From contig JAZAYU010000087.1 in the NCBI GenBank assembly GCA_038501625.1, forward strand, positions 423,501 to 487,500: 64,000 nt of DNA, written 5' to 3'. A program made the position numbers and the translations under genes. The first letter of the stretch is position 1; the number at the start of each line of letters is the position of its first letter. The stretch comes from Corbicula japonica. Its lineage: Eukaryota > Mollusca > Bivalvia > Venerida > Cyrenidae. Under the pieces are notes generated by a model. That model worked only from the letters and a program-made list of their open reading frames with translations. It was not told where the DNA came from and made no database searches. Of this stretch, positions 30,132-42,604 are shown one piece after another.

Positions 30132-30371
30132 TTAACCCTTTCCTCCATAGACACATCTGTATTGCATGGACAAAGTGTAGATCCAGATCAGCTGTCACAT
30201 CTGTGCTGTCTGATAAGGATCTGCCCTGTTCGCTTTTTGATTCTTTAGGTTATTTCTGACAAAAATGCAACTAGTGCAGATCCTGATCAGACGGCACAGA
30301 TGTGCCAGCTGATCTGGATCTACACTGGTTGCACATGTGTAAAATTGCGTATATATGGAGGAAAGGGTTAA
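30132..30371. mobile_element. Family A, near full length, TTAA on both sides
   Basis: TTAACCCTTTCCTCCATAGA to ATGGAGGAAAGGGTTAA with intact hairpins; a near-consensus copy. Confidence 0.9.
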
Positions 30372-30999
30372 GAAATATTTATAAAACCAACAGGTTTGGA
30401 AATATGGAAGAGAACTTTTGTGGAATGGTTGAAATATCACAGCTGATGGAACTTCTGCCCTTCTAAGGCCATTATAATATTTTTTTTAAATTCTCTACTA
30501 AATGAAAGTTTGCATAAAAAATAGGTTTAATTGTAATGGAGTGCTTAACACGACCTACTTTAATTGGTCACATGATATAATCTGTAAAAATGAAGCATTC
30601 GCAACAGTCAACATCAGTGATGTCATACAATCTTAATTTTTTTTACTTCAAATTTGTTCATGGGTTCTTTTTATTTATCTTAATTAAGAAGGATATGACT
30701 AAAATAGTTTATATGCAGTACATTGTTGTTTACCTTCCAAAATTTAGTTCAGAATATAATGGAGTGCTACGTATATGTCTTATGATCAAACATTTTTAAC
30801 TATCTAAATTGTGGTTTTAATTAGTCATGTGATTTGTGTATATTTGGAAGAGGAAACACAGTTATTCTGTTTCATAATTTGATAGGTAAACTGTAAACAG
30901 TTTAACTTTTGTTTATATGGAAACAAATAAAATTGTTGACATGTTTTTCAATTAGAGTTTGCATACCTACCATTTATATCTTACCCTTCCAGAAACGAC
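30372..30999. other. Intergenic, no gene recognised
   Basis: Two imperfect copies of a short motif (TAATTGGTCACATGAT at about 30563 and TTAATTAGTCATGTGAT at about 30817). Otherwise nothing is recognised. Confidence 0.45.
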
Positions 31000-31244
31000 T
31001 AACTCTTTATTCCATGGGATATCGATGTTATCCATGGGTGAACAGTGTAGATCCAGATAAGCCAGCACATACCTGCTATCTGATCAGGATCTGCACTGTT
31101 TGCTATTAGATTCATTAGGTTACTTTTTACCAAAAAAAAAGGGAGCAGTGTAGATCCTGATCATTGGCACTTATGTGCCAGCTGATGTGGATCTACACTG
31201 CTAACACATCACATAAAACCCATACATATGAAGTAAGTGGTTAA
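31000..31244. mobile_element. Family A, CCATGG subfamily
   Basis: TAACTCTTTATTCCATGGG to ATGAAGTAAGTGGTTAA. It shares its right TTAA with the next copy. Confidence 0.82.
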
Positions 31245-31483
31245 CCTTTTACTCCATGTATACACATTGTATCGCATTTGCGACCAGTGTAGATCCAGAT
31301 GAGCCGGCACACCCATGCTGTCTGATCAGGATCTGCACTGTATGCATTTTAGTCACAAAATACCTAATAAATCAAAAAGCAAACAGTGCAGATCCTGATC
31401 AGACAGCAATGAATGTGCAAGATGATCTGGATCTACATGGTTCGCCCATGCCATAAAGCTGTTTATATGGAGGAAAGGGTTAA
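31241..31483. mobile_element. Family A, near full length, sharing TTAA with its neighbour
   Basis: TTAACCTTTTACTCCATGTA to ATGGAGGAAAGGGTTAA. One element used the other's terminal TTAA as target. Confidence 0.88.
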
Positions 31484-31600
31484 GCTATGATTACGTTAAA
31501 TTCATTGCATCTTAATACTGCTGATACCATGTTGATGCTGAAAACACAGCTAATTCTTATATAAAGTATTGCTTCCAGAATATAAATATTTGTACCTATT

Positions 31601-31842
31601 TTGACCCTTTACTCCATACATACACCTTTTATTCCATGTTTGAACAGTGTAGATCCAGATCAGCTAACACATTTGTGCTGTCTGATCAGGATCTATACTG
31701 TTTACTTTTAGATGCATTAGATTAAATCTGACCAAGAAGCGAACAATGTTGATCCGGATCAGACAGATTGAATGTGACGGATGATCTGGATCTGCACTGG
31801 TCCCTCATGCGATTAAAGGTGTATCCATGGAGTAAAAGATCA
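31601..31842. mobile_element. Family A, near full length
   Basis: TTGACCCTTTACTCCATACA to CCATGGAGTAAAAGATCAA. Confidence 0.82.
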
Positions 31843-32279
31843 ATTTTTGTAATTGCTATTTCAAATAAGTATGTGCCATTGTAAACAACTTTTCATAAAA
31901 CCTTAACATGTTCTTCAAACCAAAATGGGGCATTTCTTATGTAAACTTACATTTTTACACTGCTGATAAAGTCTGTTTAGTATAAATGTTTGTCAGTACC
32001 GTAAAATATCCGTCATTTTTACATCAACGTTTCACGCAATGTTTGTATTTATATAATTATTATATTCACTGATATAATAGTTTCATGTTTAGAAGTGAAT
32101 TTGTATAAACAGTGATTGACATAGAAGTGTCCTGTACTGTTCAAACTTGCTGACCCACTATCCTATAACATTTTGAGGAGTTTGGCGCTTAACTGAACTA
32201 TCTTTTTCAAAATTCAATATGATTTAGACCAATGTTACGCCAAACCCTTGATAAAAGATTTGGCACAATTTGGTAATTG
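31843..32279. other. Intergenic, no feature recognised
   Basis: AT-rich, no repeat or coding signal recognised. Confidence 0.5.
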
Positions 32280-32426
32280 GTCCCAAGGTCATGAAACTGA
32301 GCCTAGAAACCAGTCTCAAATCTCAAGCATCTGATTGGCTGTAATGACGGACAGTCATTATTTCAGTCAGTCAGATGCTTGAGATTTGAGACCAGTTTCC
32401 ATTCTCAGTTTTATAACCTTGGGGCC
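32280..32426. mobile_element. Family B hairpin, diverged
   Basis: CCCAAGGTCATGAAACTGAG to CTCAGTTTTATAACCTTGGG; the centre has lost perfect pairing. Target duplication not clear. Confidence 0.82.
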
Positions 32427-32494
32427 TGTTGCCTAAATTGCATTGCAGTAGGCTAACAGATTTTTTAGAGAAGTATATCACAAACTTTCTGAAG

Positions 32495-32660
32495 TAAATA
32501 GAACCAGATCAGCCAGCATATTTGTGCTGTCTGATCATGATCCACACTGTAAACTAGATCATTAGGTTATTTCTGACCAAGAAGTGACCAGTGTAGACCC
32601 AAATCAGCTTGCCCATCAGTGCCATTTGATCTGGATCTACATGGTCACACATGTATTTGA
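32495..32660. mobile_element. Family A, both termini lost
   Basis: AACCAGATCAGCCAGCATAT to TGATCTGGATCTACATGG, both hairpins recognisable. Confidence 0.65.
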
Positions 32661-32904
32661 GTTTAAAACTATGAATGTGTCAATGAAATATTTTCTCATT
32701 TTTCAGGATATGAGTTAACAATTTTGACCAGTATATTTTGTTCTGATGTTTAAAGCATGTACTTAAATAAAACAAAAACCAATTCCTGATGTGTTAGCAT
32801 GTTGGGGAATAGTATGGAAAATAAAACATTGAATGCATTTTGAGCATGTTGTTTTTGATTGCATTTTGCGTAGTGAAACTAGCCTGAGAACCTAGAACCG
32901 GCAT

Positions 32905-33130
32905 TTAACCCTTTACTCCATATATACATATTTTTACAAGTGTACAACCAGTGTAGATCCAGATCAGTGCCCAAGGTTATAAAACTGAGCATGGAAACCA
33001 GTCTCAAATCTCAAGCATCTGATTGGCTGAAATGGCGACCAGTCGCCATTTCAGCCAATCAGATCCTTGAGATTTGAGACTGGTTTCTAATCTCAGCTTT
33101 ATAACCTTGGGACCAGCAGGCACATTCGTG
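32905..33130. mobile_element. Family A, truncated, interrupted by family B; last copy in the window
   Basis: TTAACCCTTTACTCCATATA to GTAGATCCAGATCAG, then the nested hairpin, then CAGCAGGCACATTCGTGAG where similarity stops. Confidence 0.8.
32968..33113. mobile_element. Family B 146-bp hairpin, CAG target duplication
   Basis: TGCCCAAGGTTATAAAACTG to TTATAACCTTGGGAC; CAG at 32965-32967 and 33114-33116. Confidence 0.92.
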
Positions 33131-33474
33131 AGAAAATAACCATGGAGCAGGTTGACACATTGGGATCCTATAGTCTGGCAGTGGCAGGGACAGCCAGCAA
33201 TCCCCACAACTTTATCATGAAACTTAATGTAGCCTATTTCTTTTAAAGTACTTGTCCCATTCACTTCATACTTGGAATATATCATCAGCATGAACAAAGC
33301 CATAGGTGAAAACAAGAATGATAACTTGTGTTTCACTATTTTTTGAGTTATGTCCCTTTCAAATAGAATTTTAGGTGACACATGGGTTCTGAGGAACACC
33401 AAATTCTATTGTTTTTATCAATTCCCACTTTTAGACTTAACATGTCATCAGATTACATACCTAGTTCTAAAATC
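33131..33474. other. Intergenic, no feature recognised
   Basis: A 132-residue minus-strand open stretch (33004-33402) overlaps the hairpin and has no recognisable protein similarity. Confidence 0.5.
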
Positions 33475-33705
33475 AAATTTGCAAAGGTTATCAGTATGAC
33501 CAAGGTTCTGAACACTTTGGCATTTGAGACAAGGGCCCAAGATTAATAAACAGATCGGGGACCAGATTTGCATAGGTTATCAGTATGACCAAGGTTCTGA
33601 ACATTTTGGCATTTGAGACAAGGGCCCGAGATTATAAAACAGATCAGGGACCACTCTCAAACAATTTGAGATTGGTCTCCAATCACAGTTTAGACCATTC
33701 TTAAA
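33475..33705. repeat. About 90-bp tandem duplication with a family B'-like hairpin
   Basis: GGTTATCAGTATGACCAAGG to GACAAGGGCCC occurs at about 33485 and again at 33575. The second copy runs into ACCACTCTCAAACAATTTGA and GATTGGTCTCCAATCACAG, a short hairpin. Confidence 0.75.
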
Positions 33706-33729
33706 CCTAGAGCATCTATTTGGCTCAAA

Positions 33730-36420
33730 GGATGACTTTGAAAATGTATCAGAATAATAAAACCCTGACAAAAAAGAACATTGTGTGAGAATAATAGCGC
33801 ACTGACTGACACATTAGAACAGTAAATCAGAATAGTGGAAACACTGACTAATGAAAAATGTATCAGAATAATGGAATACTGCATCTGACAAAGCAGAACA
33901 ATGTATGAGAATAATGGAATACTGATTCTGGCAAAACTGAACAGTGTTCCAGAATAATGAAACTCTGATTCTGACAAAACAGAACAGTGTATCAGAATAA
34001 TGGAACACTGATTCTGACAAAACTGAACAGTGTACCAGAATAATGAAACTCTGATTTTGACAAAACAGAACAGTGTATCAGATTAATGCAACACTGATTC
34101 TGACAAAACAGAACAATGTATCAGAATAATGAAACTCTGATTCTGATACAACAGACCAGTGTATCAGAATAATGGAACACTGATTCTTACAAAACAGAAC
34201 AATGTATCAGAATAATGAAACTCTGATTCTGACACAACAGAACAGTGTATCAGAATAATGGAACACTGATTCTGACAAAACAGAACAATGTATCAGAATA
34301 ATGAAACTCTGATTCTGACACAACAGAACAGTGTATCCAAATAATGGAACACTGATTCTGACAAAACAGAACAATGTATCAGATGAATGGAACGCTGATT
34401 TTGACAAAACAGAACAGTGTATCAGAATAATGGAACACTGATTCTGACAAAACAGAACAATGTATCAGAATAATGAAACTCTGATTCTGACACAACAGAA
34501 CAGTGTATCCAAATAATGAAACACTGATTCTGACAAAACGGAACAAATTATCAGATTAATGGAACTCTGATTCTGTCACAACAGAACAATGTATGAGATT
34601 AATGGAACACTGATTCTGACACAACAGAACAATGTATCAGATTAATGGAACACTGATTCTGACACAACAGAACAATGTATCAGATTAACGCAACTCTAAT
34701 TCTGACAAAACAGAACAATGTATCAGATTAACAGAACTCTGATTCTGACAAAACAGAACAATGTATCAGATTAACGGAACTCTTCATTCTGACAAAACAG
34801 AACAATGTATCAGAATAATGAAACTCTGATTCTGACAAAACAGAACAATGTATCAGATTAATGGAACACTGATTCTGACACAACAGATCAATGTATTAGA
34901 ATAATGAAACTCTGATTCTGACACAACAGAATTATGTATCAGATTTATGGAACACTGATTCTGACCAAACAGAACAGTGTATCAGATTAACGGAACTGAT
35001 TCTGACAAAACAGAACTGTGTATCAGATTTATGGAACACTGATTCTGACACATCAGAACAGTGTATCAGAATAATGGAACACAGATTCTGACAAAGCGGA
35101 ACAATGTATCAGAATAATGGAACACTGATTCTGACATAACAGAAAAGTGTATAAGAATAATGGAACACTGATTCAGACAAAACAGAACAATGTATCAGAA
35201 TAATGAAACTCTGATTCTGACAAAACAGAACAATGTCTCAGAAGAATGGAACACTGATTCTGACAAAACACAACAATGTATCAGATTAATGGAACACTGA
35301 TTCTGACACAACAGAACAATGTATCAGATTAATGGAACACTGATTCTGACACAACAGAACAATGTATAAGATTGACGCAACTCTAATTCTGACAAAACAA
35401 AACAATGAATCAGATTAACGGAACTCTGATTCTGACAAAACAGAACAATGTATCAGATAAACGGAACTCTGATTCTGACAAAACAGAACAATGTATCAGA
35501 ATAATTAAACTCTGATACTGACAAAACAGAACAATGTATCAGATTAATGGAACACTAATTCTGACACAACAGATCAATGTATCAGAATAATAGAACACTG
35601 ATTCTGACACAACAGAACAATGTATCAGATTTATGGAACACTGATTCTGACAAAACAAAACAATGTATCAGATTAATGGAACACTGATTCTGACACAACA
35701 GAACAGTGTATCAGAATAACGGAACACTGATTCTGACTCATCCGAACAGTGAATCAGATTAATGCAACACTGATTCTGACAAAACAGAACAGTGTATCAG
35801 AATAATGGTACACTGATTCTGACATAACAGAATAGTGTATCAAAATAATGGAACACTGATTCTGACAAAACAGAACAATGCATCAGAATAATGGAACACT
35901 GATTCTGACAAAACAGAACAGTGTATCCAAATTATGGAACACTGATTCTGACAAAACAGAACAGTGTATCCAAATAATGGAACACTGATTCTTACAAAAC
36001 AGAATAGTGTATCAGAATAATGGAACACTGATTCTGACAAAACAGAACAATGCATCAGATTAATGGAACACTGATTCTGACAAAACAGAAAATTTGTATC
36101 AGAATAATGAACACTGATTCTTACAAAATAGAACAGTGTATCAGAATAATGGAACACTGATTCTGACAAAACATAACAATGTATCAGTTTAATGGAACAC
36201 TGATTCTGACAAAACAGAACACTGTTTCAGATTAACGGAACACTGATTCCGACAAAACAGAAAATATGTATCAGAATAATGAACACTGATCCTGACAAAT
36301 CGCAACAGTTTATCAAAATAATTGAACACTGACAATCAAAACAGATCAGGTTATAATAATTTACACTGATTCTGACAAAACAGAACAATGTATCAGAATA
36401 ATGAAACACTGAATTAAAAA
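33730..36420. repeat. 43-bp minisatellite, about 62 units, with 16-unit higher-order period
   Basis: Unit: ACTGATTCTGACAAAACAG, then AACAATGTATCAGAATAATG and GAAC. Unit variants include ACACAACAG for AAAACAG and ATTAATG or ATTAACG for ATAATG. Blocks of variants at about 34,590-34,900 recur at about 35,275-35,590, offset 686-687 bp (16 units). As 43 is not a multiple of three, long open frames on the minus strand repeat every 129 bp and are by-products. Confidence 0.95.
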
Positions 36421-36714
36421 TGAAATGAAATTGAATAATAATGAATTGGAATACTGTGCTATCATTTCATTTTCATAGTGATTTCTCGCCCAAGATGCAA
36501 TTTGCATTTGTTTGTGGGCATAAACTCGTGCAGCTGTATAATTCTTCTATGAATCAGTATTAAATCGTTCAATTTCACTGGTATTTAAACTTGACTTGCC
36601 AGCTTTAACATTGGCAGACACGCCAAAATTAAACCCTCCTGAAATAAAGTCATACCTCAGAATTGAATGTCGTCTGTCTTGTGGAGGGAAGTCTGTACTT
36701 TTGAACACCATCTG
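36421..36714. other. Intergenic, no feature recognised
   Basis: Between the minisatellite and a family B hairpin. Nothing recognised. Confidence 0.5.
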
Positions 36715-36860
36715 TGCCCGCGGTTATAAAACTGAGCATGGAAACCTGTCTCAAATCTCAAGCATGTGATTGGCTGAAATGGCGAACAGTCGCCATTTCA
36801 GCCAATCAGATGCTTGAGATTTGAGACTGGTTTCCAATCTCAGTTTTATAACCTCCAACC
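36715..36860. mobile_element. Family B 146-bp hairpin
   Basis: TGCCCGCGGTTATAAAACTG to TTATAACCTCCAACC. Flanks are CTG (36712-36714) and CAG (36861-36863), one base different from a perfect duplication. Confidence 0.9.
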
Positions 36861-37507
36861 CAGAGCAATGAAGAGCAGTACTAACTGTACAACCATGCAT
36901 GCAGCTAAACATCAATGCTTACCCTGTACATATACGAAGTACAAATGTAATCCAAAGTAAGTCTTTTATCGGCCAACGATTGATTCTTATATCATAATGA
37001 AAATAAATGTCTCGTCGTTTGCTGTGGGGGAATAAAAAAAATCTTGCATCTTGTTTTTTGGGGTTTTTTTACGACAAATCCAAAAAGTAGGGCACGTCGC
37101 GGGAAAAGGTGTCTTCGGGAATGTGACGTCATTTTGTGAAAAGACGTCATAAAGTTTGGCAGACGGCATTGTTAATTCGCGGTAAATTTAACATTCTGTA
37201 GTCAACATGAAAAAAATAAAAGATAATTCTGAGCTCTTTCTAATTATAGAAAAAACCTAAACTGTAAAATTTTTTACATAAGACACCATTCGAGAAACTG
37301 CCCCAATTTAGATTTGAAAAAAGCAACATAAGTGTATCAGTTGGTGTTGTTGTTTTTTTTTCAAAATTGTCACCCAGAACACCGTGTACATGTCGCAGGG
37401 TCAAATACATTACAGGTATTGGTAGTATAAATGATTTGAATCGAATATAGATTTTGAAAGAAAACTACATGTTGCCGAAAACACTAACAGCACGCCAATC
37501 ATTAAGC
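36861..37507. other. Intergenic, no feature recognised
   Basis: AT-rich with T-runs; a 60-residue minus-strand open stretch has no recognisable similarity. Confidence 0.5.
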
Positions 37508-37676
37508 CACGTCCAAGATCATAAAACTTAATCAGGAGACCACTCCCAAATCTGAATCATTATAATCAGGTTATAAGGTATAACCATTATTAGAATCTGA
37601 ATCTGATTCATTTCTGCCAATCAGATGCTTGAGATTTGAGATTGGTCTCCATTCTCAGTTTTATTATCTCGGGCCC
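37508..37676. mobile_element. Family B' hairpin with expanded centre
   Basis: CCAAGATCATAAAACTTAATC to CAGTTTTATTATCTCGGG; the middle carries an extra TATAATCAGGTTATAAGG piece. Confidence 0.7.
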
Positions 37677-37776
37677 TTGCTTGTCACAAAACAAGAAAAT
37701 TAATTATGCAATAGTCATATGTATTTTTCATTTTATTTATTAACATTTATATTTTATTTTTTGCAGGTAATTACCT

Positions 37777-38075
37777 TATCGCCGATATATGAAAATGCAC
37801 CAAGAATCTACACAGTCAACGAAAAATGCCTCATATTGCAATGTTGCAAAAAAAGCATATGTTACTCTTTTATTATTTGTGACAGCACTACCACAATGTT
37901 AAAATTGACATTAAATTTGAGACAGCACCTCCTTTAATTTATGAAAATGCGCCCAGAATCTTCACAGTCAATGAAAAATGCCTCATATTGCAATGTTGCA
38001 AATATGCATGTGTTACTTTTTTATTATTTGTGACAGCACTACAACAATGTTAAAATTGACATAAAAATTTTGATA
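37777..38075. repeat. 152-bp tandem duplication
   Basis: GAAAATGC(A/G)C...ATCT(A/T)CACAGTCAA, then TGCCTCATATTGCAATGTTG and TTTGTGACAGCACTAC occur at 37791 and again at 37943. Confidence 0.85.
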
Positions 38076-40892
38076 CTTGGTTTGACAAACAATTAACCTG
38101 AGAAAATAAAAGCGCAAAAGTCCTAGCATTTCATGTATAGAAGTAAAGAAATATGTTAAGTTTCATAACATTTAGAAGAAATATAACCTAACGAGGCATC
38201 AACCAAGTAAAATACAATCGGTGTTACTTATTTCGACGTTATATTTCTTAATAGAATTTCCAAACCTGATAAGAACGCTTATGAACAATGCATCAAATTA
38301 ACTTGAAGTAACTTTCGTTTCATTTTTTGCGCCTTTATTTCCGCGGGTAAACAACAATATTTTATATACTTCATTGTAATTAAAATATTTTGCTTAATTT
38401 TGGAAACTGTTTATAAATCAATTTGTTAACAGTAAGTTATCAGTAAAAAGAATGTCCCTTAATACATATAAATTTAGATGAAAAAAGCGCTATTTTTCTC
38501 GGAAGAACAAAATGTTTTTTATGATCTGATATGAAGTTGTATACAGAAACAATTAGGTAAGAGTTGTCGAAACCGAGAAATATAACATTTCTTAATGGCA
38601 ATATACATTGCATTGTTGCATAACATACAGTATGTTACTGTATCCTCCACTTTTTATGTTACCAGTTTGAGTTTATGCTTATAATGTATACTGTTATGCA
38701 ATATGTGATATACGATATATTGCATTTTTTGTCATGACACAACATATTATGCTGAGGAGAATGAAATAAGTGCTTTATTTGATTATTTTAATGTAACATA
38801 GCAGATCTTGTATACAGTATATGTAAAATTGATACAGTACAAATATGATTACTGGTAGTTATTGCAGAATCTTATATCTAACATATATGATAAATGTGTG
38901 CAACATGTTTTAGGCTTTGGCATAAGTTGCATACGCAGAACTGTGTCTTAACAACTAATTGTATAATAATAATAATATTAATAATAATAATATTAATAAT
39001 AATAATAAAATATGAAAATTAAAAATTATTTTGTTGAAATGAGAACACAAATGAAATTACTCGCATTTTGTGTTGTAACCAATGATTTTTTTTTCAATTA
39101 TTTATGTCGCCAAAAATTAAATACTAAAATTCGATTTTGTAACAACTGCGGTATATCATATGAAAGTACGTTACCTAAGTAATAAAAGGTGTAAGTTACC
39201 GTGTAACGGAAAAAATGTACGTTACCTTGTTACCGGAAGTAGAAAAAGTCAGTTATGTTGGGTTTGTTAAAGTAATAAGAAAGGTACTAGAAGAAAAAGA
39301 GAAATAAAACCGAGTTTAATGTAATATTATGAAATTGTTTTATGGGCAGCACGAATTACTCAACTATTCATACGTGTACCCTCATGATCAAATCCATACG
39401 AATATTTTACCCCTATTTAATAAGTTGAAAAATGTTATTTTCAAACTTTACGTGTCGATGTCATAGTCACGTGTTCGAATCTGCATGATTTTAAACTAAA
39501 GGGTATTTAATGTAACTGTTTAGGATATACTTGATTCATGTTTAGATTTAGATGGATCGGTAACCAAGTGACGCTTTAAAAAACAACAGAAGTCTCAAAA
39601 TATTATTTTCCTTATTTTCAAACATTTCATTTCAAAACATGCAATCAAATAAATATGATTATATCTGGTAGGTCTGTATTTCATTCAAAACTATATATAG
39701 GTAGTCGTATATATATTTGGGTATATATTTGGGTATCACATGCCATCAAGTACTTATTCAGGACACGAGTAATTGAATCGCTTCACGCGAAAATGTGTTA
39801 TGGAAGTTGAGTCATTCATTAAAATGACGTCATAAAATTGAACCGACGATATTGCTTTTTATAAACATACCGAGGCCAATATGTAAAACAAACACGCAAC
39901 ATATAATGGTTAGATATTGCTAGTTTGTTGTAGATTTTGTCTAAAAGCTGCAACAAATATGTATGTGACATTTCTGTGACACAGCAAATTGTGCATGTCT
40001 CTGTTGTTTTTTTTTAAGATGTTGATATGCAAGTCATGAATCCCTTATGACCAAATTCTTTTTTAAATATTTTCATTTTATTAGGTATTATTTTGTAGAA
40101 ATTGATGTTGTTAACATAATTTTATTTTCAGTTTACTTTCATTTTGCCCTGATATATAAACATTTTGTGATATGAAATAAACTAAAATAGTCACTCATGC
40201 TGTATTTGTTTTCCTTGCATAGATGAATTGGGATGTAAAACTGATTTTTATTTTATTGTGCAAATTGTAAATGAAACCTTTGGCAAGGTGTAGTTTTCTA
40301 CATTTGTACTGGTGTTACCTTTATACATTTCTGTTGGTTATATCATTTATTTCTCTTAAGTTTTATACTTTTGAAGTGGAGAAATTGACATTTTTAATTC
40401 GCTATTTCTGTCTACACGAAAACCTTGCTGAAAACCAATCTACAACAAAAGTTTTTTTCAACTACATTATAAAAAATAAAGGTATCGGTGATAGAAATTC
40501 TGAATTTGTGATACCAATACTACTGTTTCACTAAATCGTTGGTAATTTTTCAAAAGTTATAGACACACAATAGCGAACAATGTGTTAATAAATTTTTGCA
40601 CATGAGACAACACCTTCCGACAATGAAAAGTTTTCTCTATTCAAAGCAGTGATCCTTATAAAAATAGTGGTTACTAATCCAGAAAAGACGTTTGATCCCT
40701 TGTTAGGTTCAAGCTTCTCGGGATAAATCATTTTACGTGATCAAAAATGACCGTTTTATATATTGAGTCATCGAGATAATCCGACAGAAAATGATTACTT
40801 AAGTCGCTTTTGTTCATAGCAGTATACTAATCGATCGACGACAGTGGGTGCACATTTTGTGCCGCTTTTGTTAAATATAAATAGATGAAACG
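38076..40892. other. Intergenic, AT-rich, no gene recognised
   Basis: Contains an (AAT)n microsatellite at about 38965-39008. Open stretches (for example 40271-40534) lack similarity and splice-site support. Confidence 0.5.
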
Positions 40893-40952
40893 GATAATTT
40901 GAAAGCTACCGAACACGACAAGTATGAAAATAGTTTAGGTTCGGTTTGTAAT
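40893..40952. repeat. About 55-bp block shared with 60,655-60,712
   Basis: TTTGAAAGCTACCGAACACG, ACAAGTATGAAAATAG and GGTTCGGTTTG match the second site with few differences. Confidence 0.7.
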
Positions 40953-42604
40953 AAAAAAAACAAACAAACGAGAAACAGAGGGTCTGCCACCATCAAAGTT
41001 CAGTGGCTAGCTTTTTTTGCATCAGCCCCAAAGATACCCTGGATAACAAAATACAACAATAATGTTGCCTTAGTGAAAATAAACTCCAACCATCATAATA
41101 CTCACCACTTTATGCAGAAAATGCAAACATAAACAACACAAGTAGAAACGCTTTATTACTGTTCCAGGAATAACATTTAAAATTAATTATAACACTGTCA
41201 AATTTTATTTACAATTGTACAGGATTCGAGGTCTCTTAGAAACTGTTTATTATTTTTGATATATATAAACATGATTAATTCTCCTTAAAATAACTAACGC
41301 AACAGGATGTTTACAAAACAACACAGCATTTCCCCATTTTTATATCGTTTAAATAATAGTATTTATAATGAAACATTATAAGGTCTTAAAGTATGTTTAA
41401 AACAAAATTTCAATAATTTTTAATGACATTCAAACGAGTTTAAAGAAAAGGACAACGGCACAAAATCAAAGCACGCAGTAACGTGTTTCGATCTTAAACG
41501 CATGCATTTTCAAGCATTGGTAATGCACTTATTCAAGCGTAAAGCGCTGATGGGATAAAATTGACAGATGACCTAGCTAATTAATACAATCCCACGGTCT
41601 TTGACCTTCATACATCCATCTTTTTGTGATCAATTTCAAAATAAAACTGACGGAAAACGTAATTAGTCGGCCACCAAACTTGAATTACATATAAAATTTA
41701 TAGATAAGTTTAAAAAGTTACATTGAATTTTCCAATGTTTCATGTGTAAAAACGGCGAACTTTCACCATTGTGAAATTTACGGACAAAATCGAGAGTTTA
41801 AACGAACGTAGCCAAAATCCCATTAAATATTTTTGTAACCAAGTGCCCCGTTGACCTAATAACATATTAACCTAAAATAAATTATCGATTTATTTACCAG
41901 ATGTGTCAGAGGTAATCTATCAAACATAGCAAACGGCCTGATCCTGAGTCGCTCAGTAGATTTTAACGTTGTTCGGCGAATTCGCCCGATTTACGGCGGA
42001 TTTGACCGAAGTACAGAGTAGTTGACCGCTGTTCGGAAATTAGAGATCTGGATGTTGTCGTTCACGTTTTAGTTGACCATAAGATTGATTTCGAAGAAAA
42101 CTGGCACTCCTGGTGAATTTTTAAATCATCAACATCCTATTAAATTTAAAAATAATTATTTGGCTGTTCATTACGACTTCAACGCCCTCACTTTGAATGA
42201 CATATTTGCCATTGTTTATATTCGTAAAACTTTTCTGAAATTTGAATTCTTCATAGTGTATAACAGATGGTATTAAAGCAATTGTGTGTCTTTATGGTGA
42301 CTTATATTATTTGAAAATTGAAATCAGTCGCGCAACTTTGTGGTTTCAGTTATTTTTTTTTTATTTTTTTTAGTGGTTTCAGTTATATTTAGTAAATCAA
42401 TTCACTTACTGGGTTCAGTGATGCTAAGTAATAAATTATAGAAATACATTTCCCAACCATTTAAAAACAACAACACGATTTGCCAAATATAATTTAAATC
42501 ATTATAAGTTGTTGAAATTATATTTTGTCCAATGCCATTGCAGTATTTTTCAAATTGTTGAAAGTATCTTTCACTGTTCAAGATACTATTCCCAAGCGAG
42601 ACCA
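40953..42604. other. Intergenic, no gene recognised
   Basis: AT-rich. Short GTTCGGCGAATTCGCCCG-type palindrome near 41,971. No coding evidence. Confidence 0.5.

Noticed and set aside
33690..36409. Minus-strand frames with repeated SESVFHYSDTLF motifs
   Set aside because: They are translations of the 43-bp minisatellite; the frame changes every unit and returns only every 129 bp.
7140..36420. CRISPR-like spaced repeats
   Set aside because: The 30-bp and 43-bp arrays are contiguous tandem repeats without unique spacers in a eukaryotic genome.
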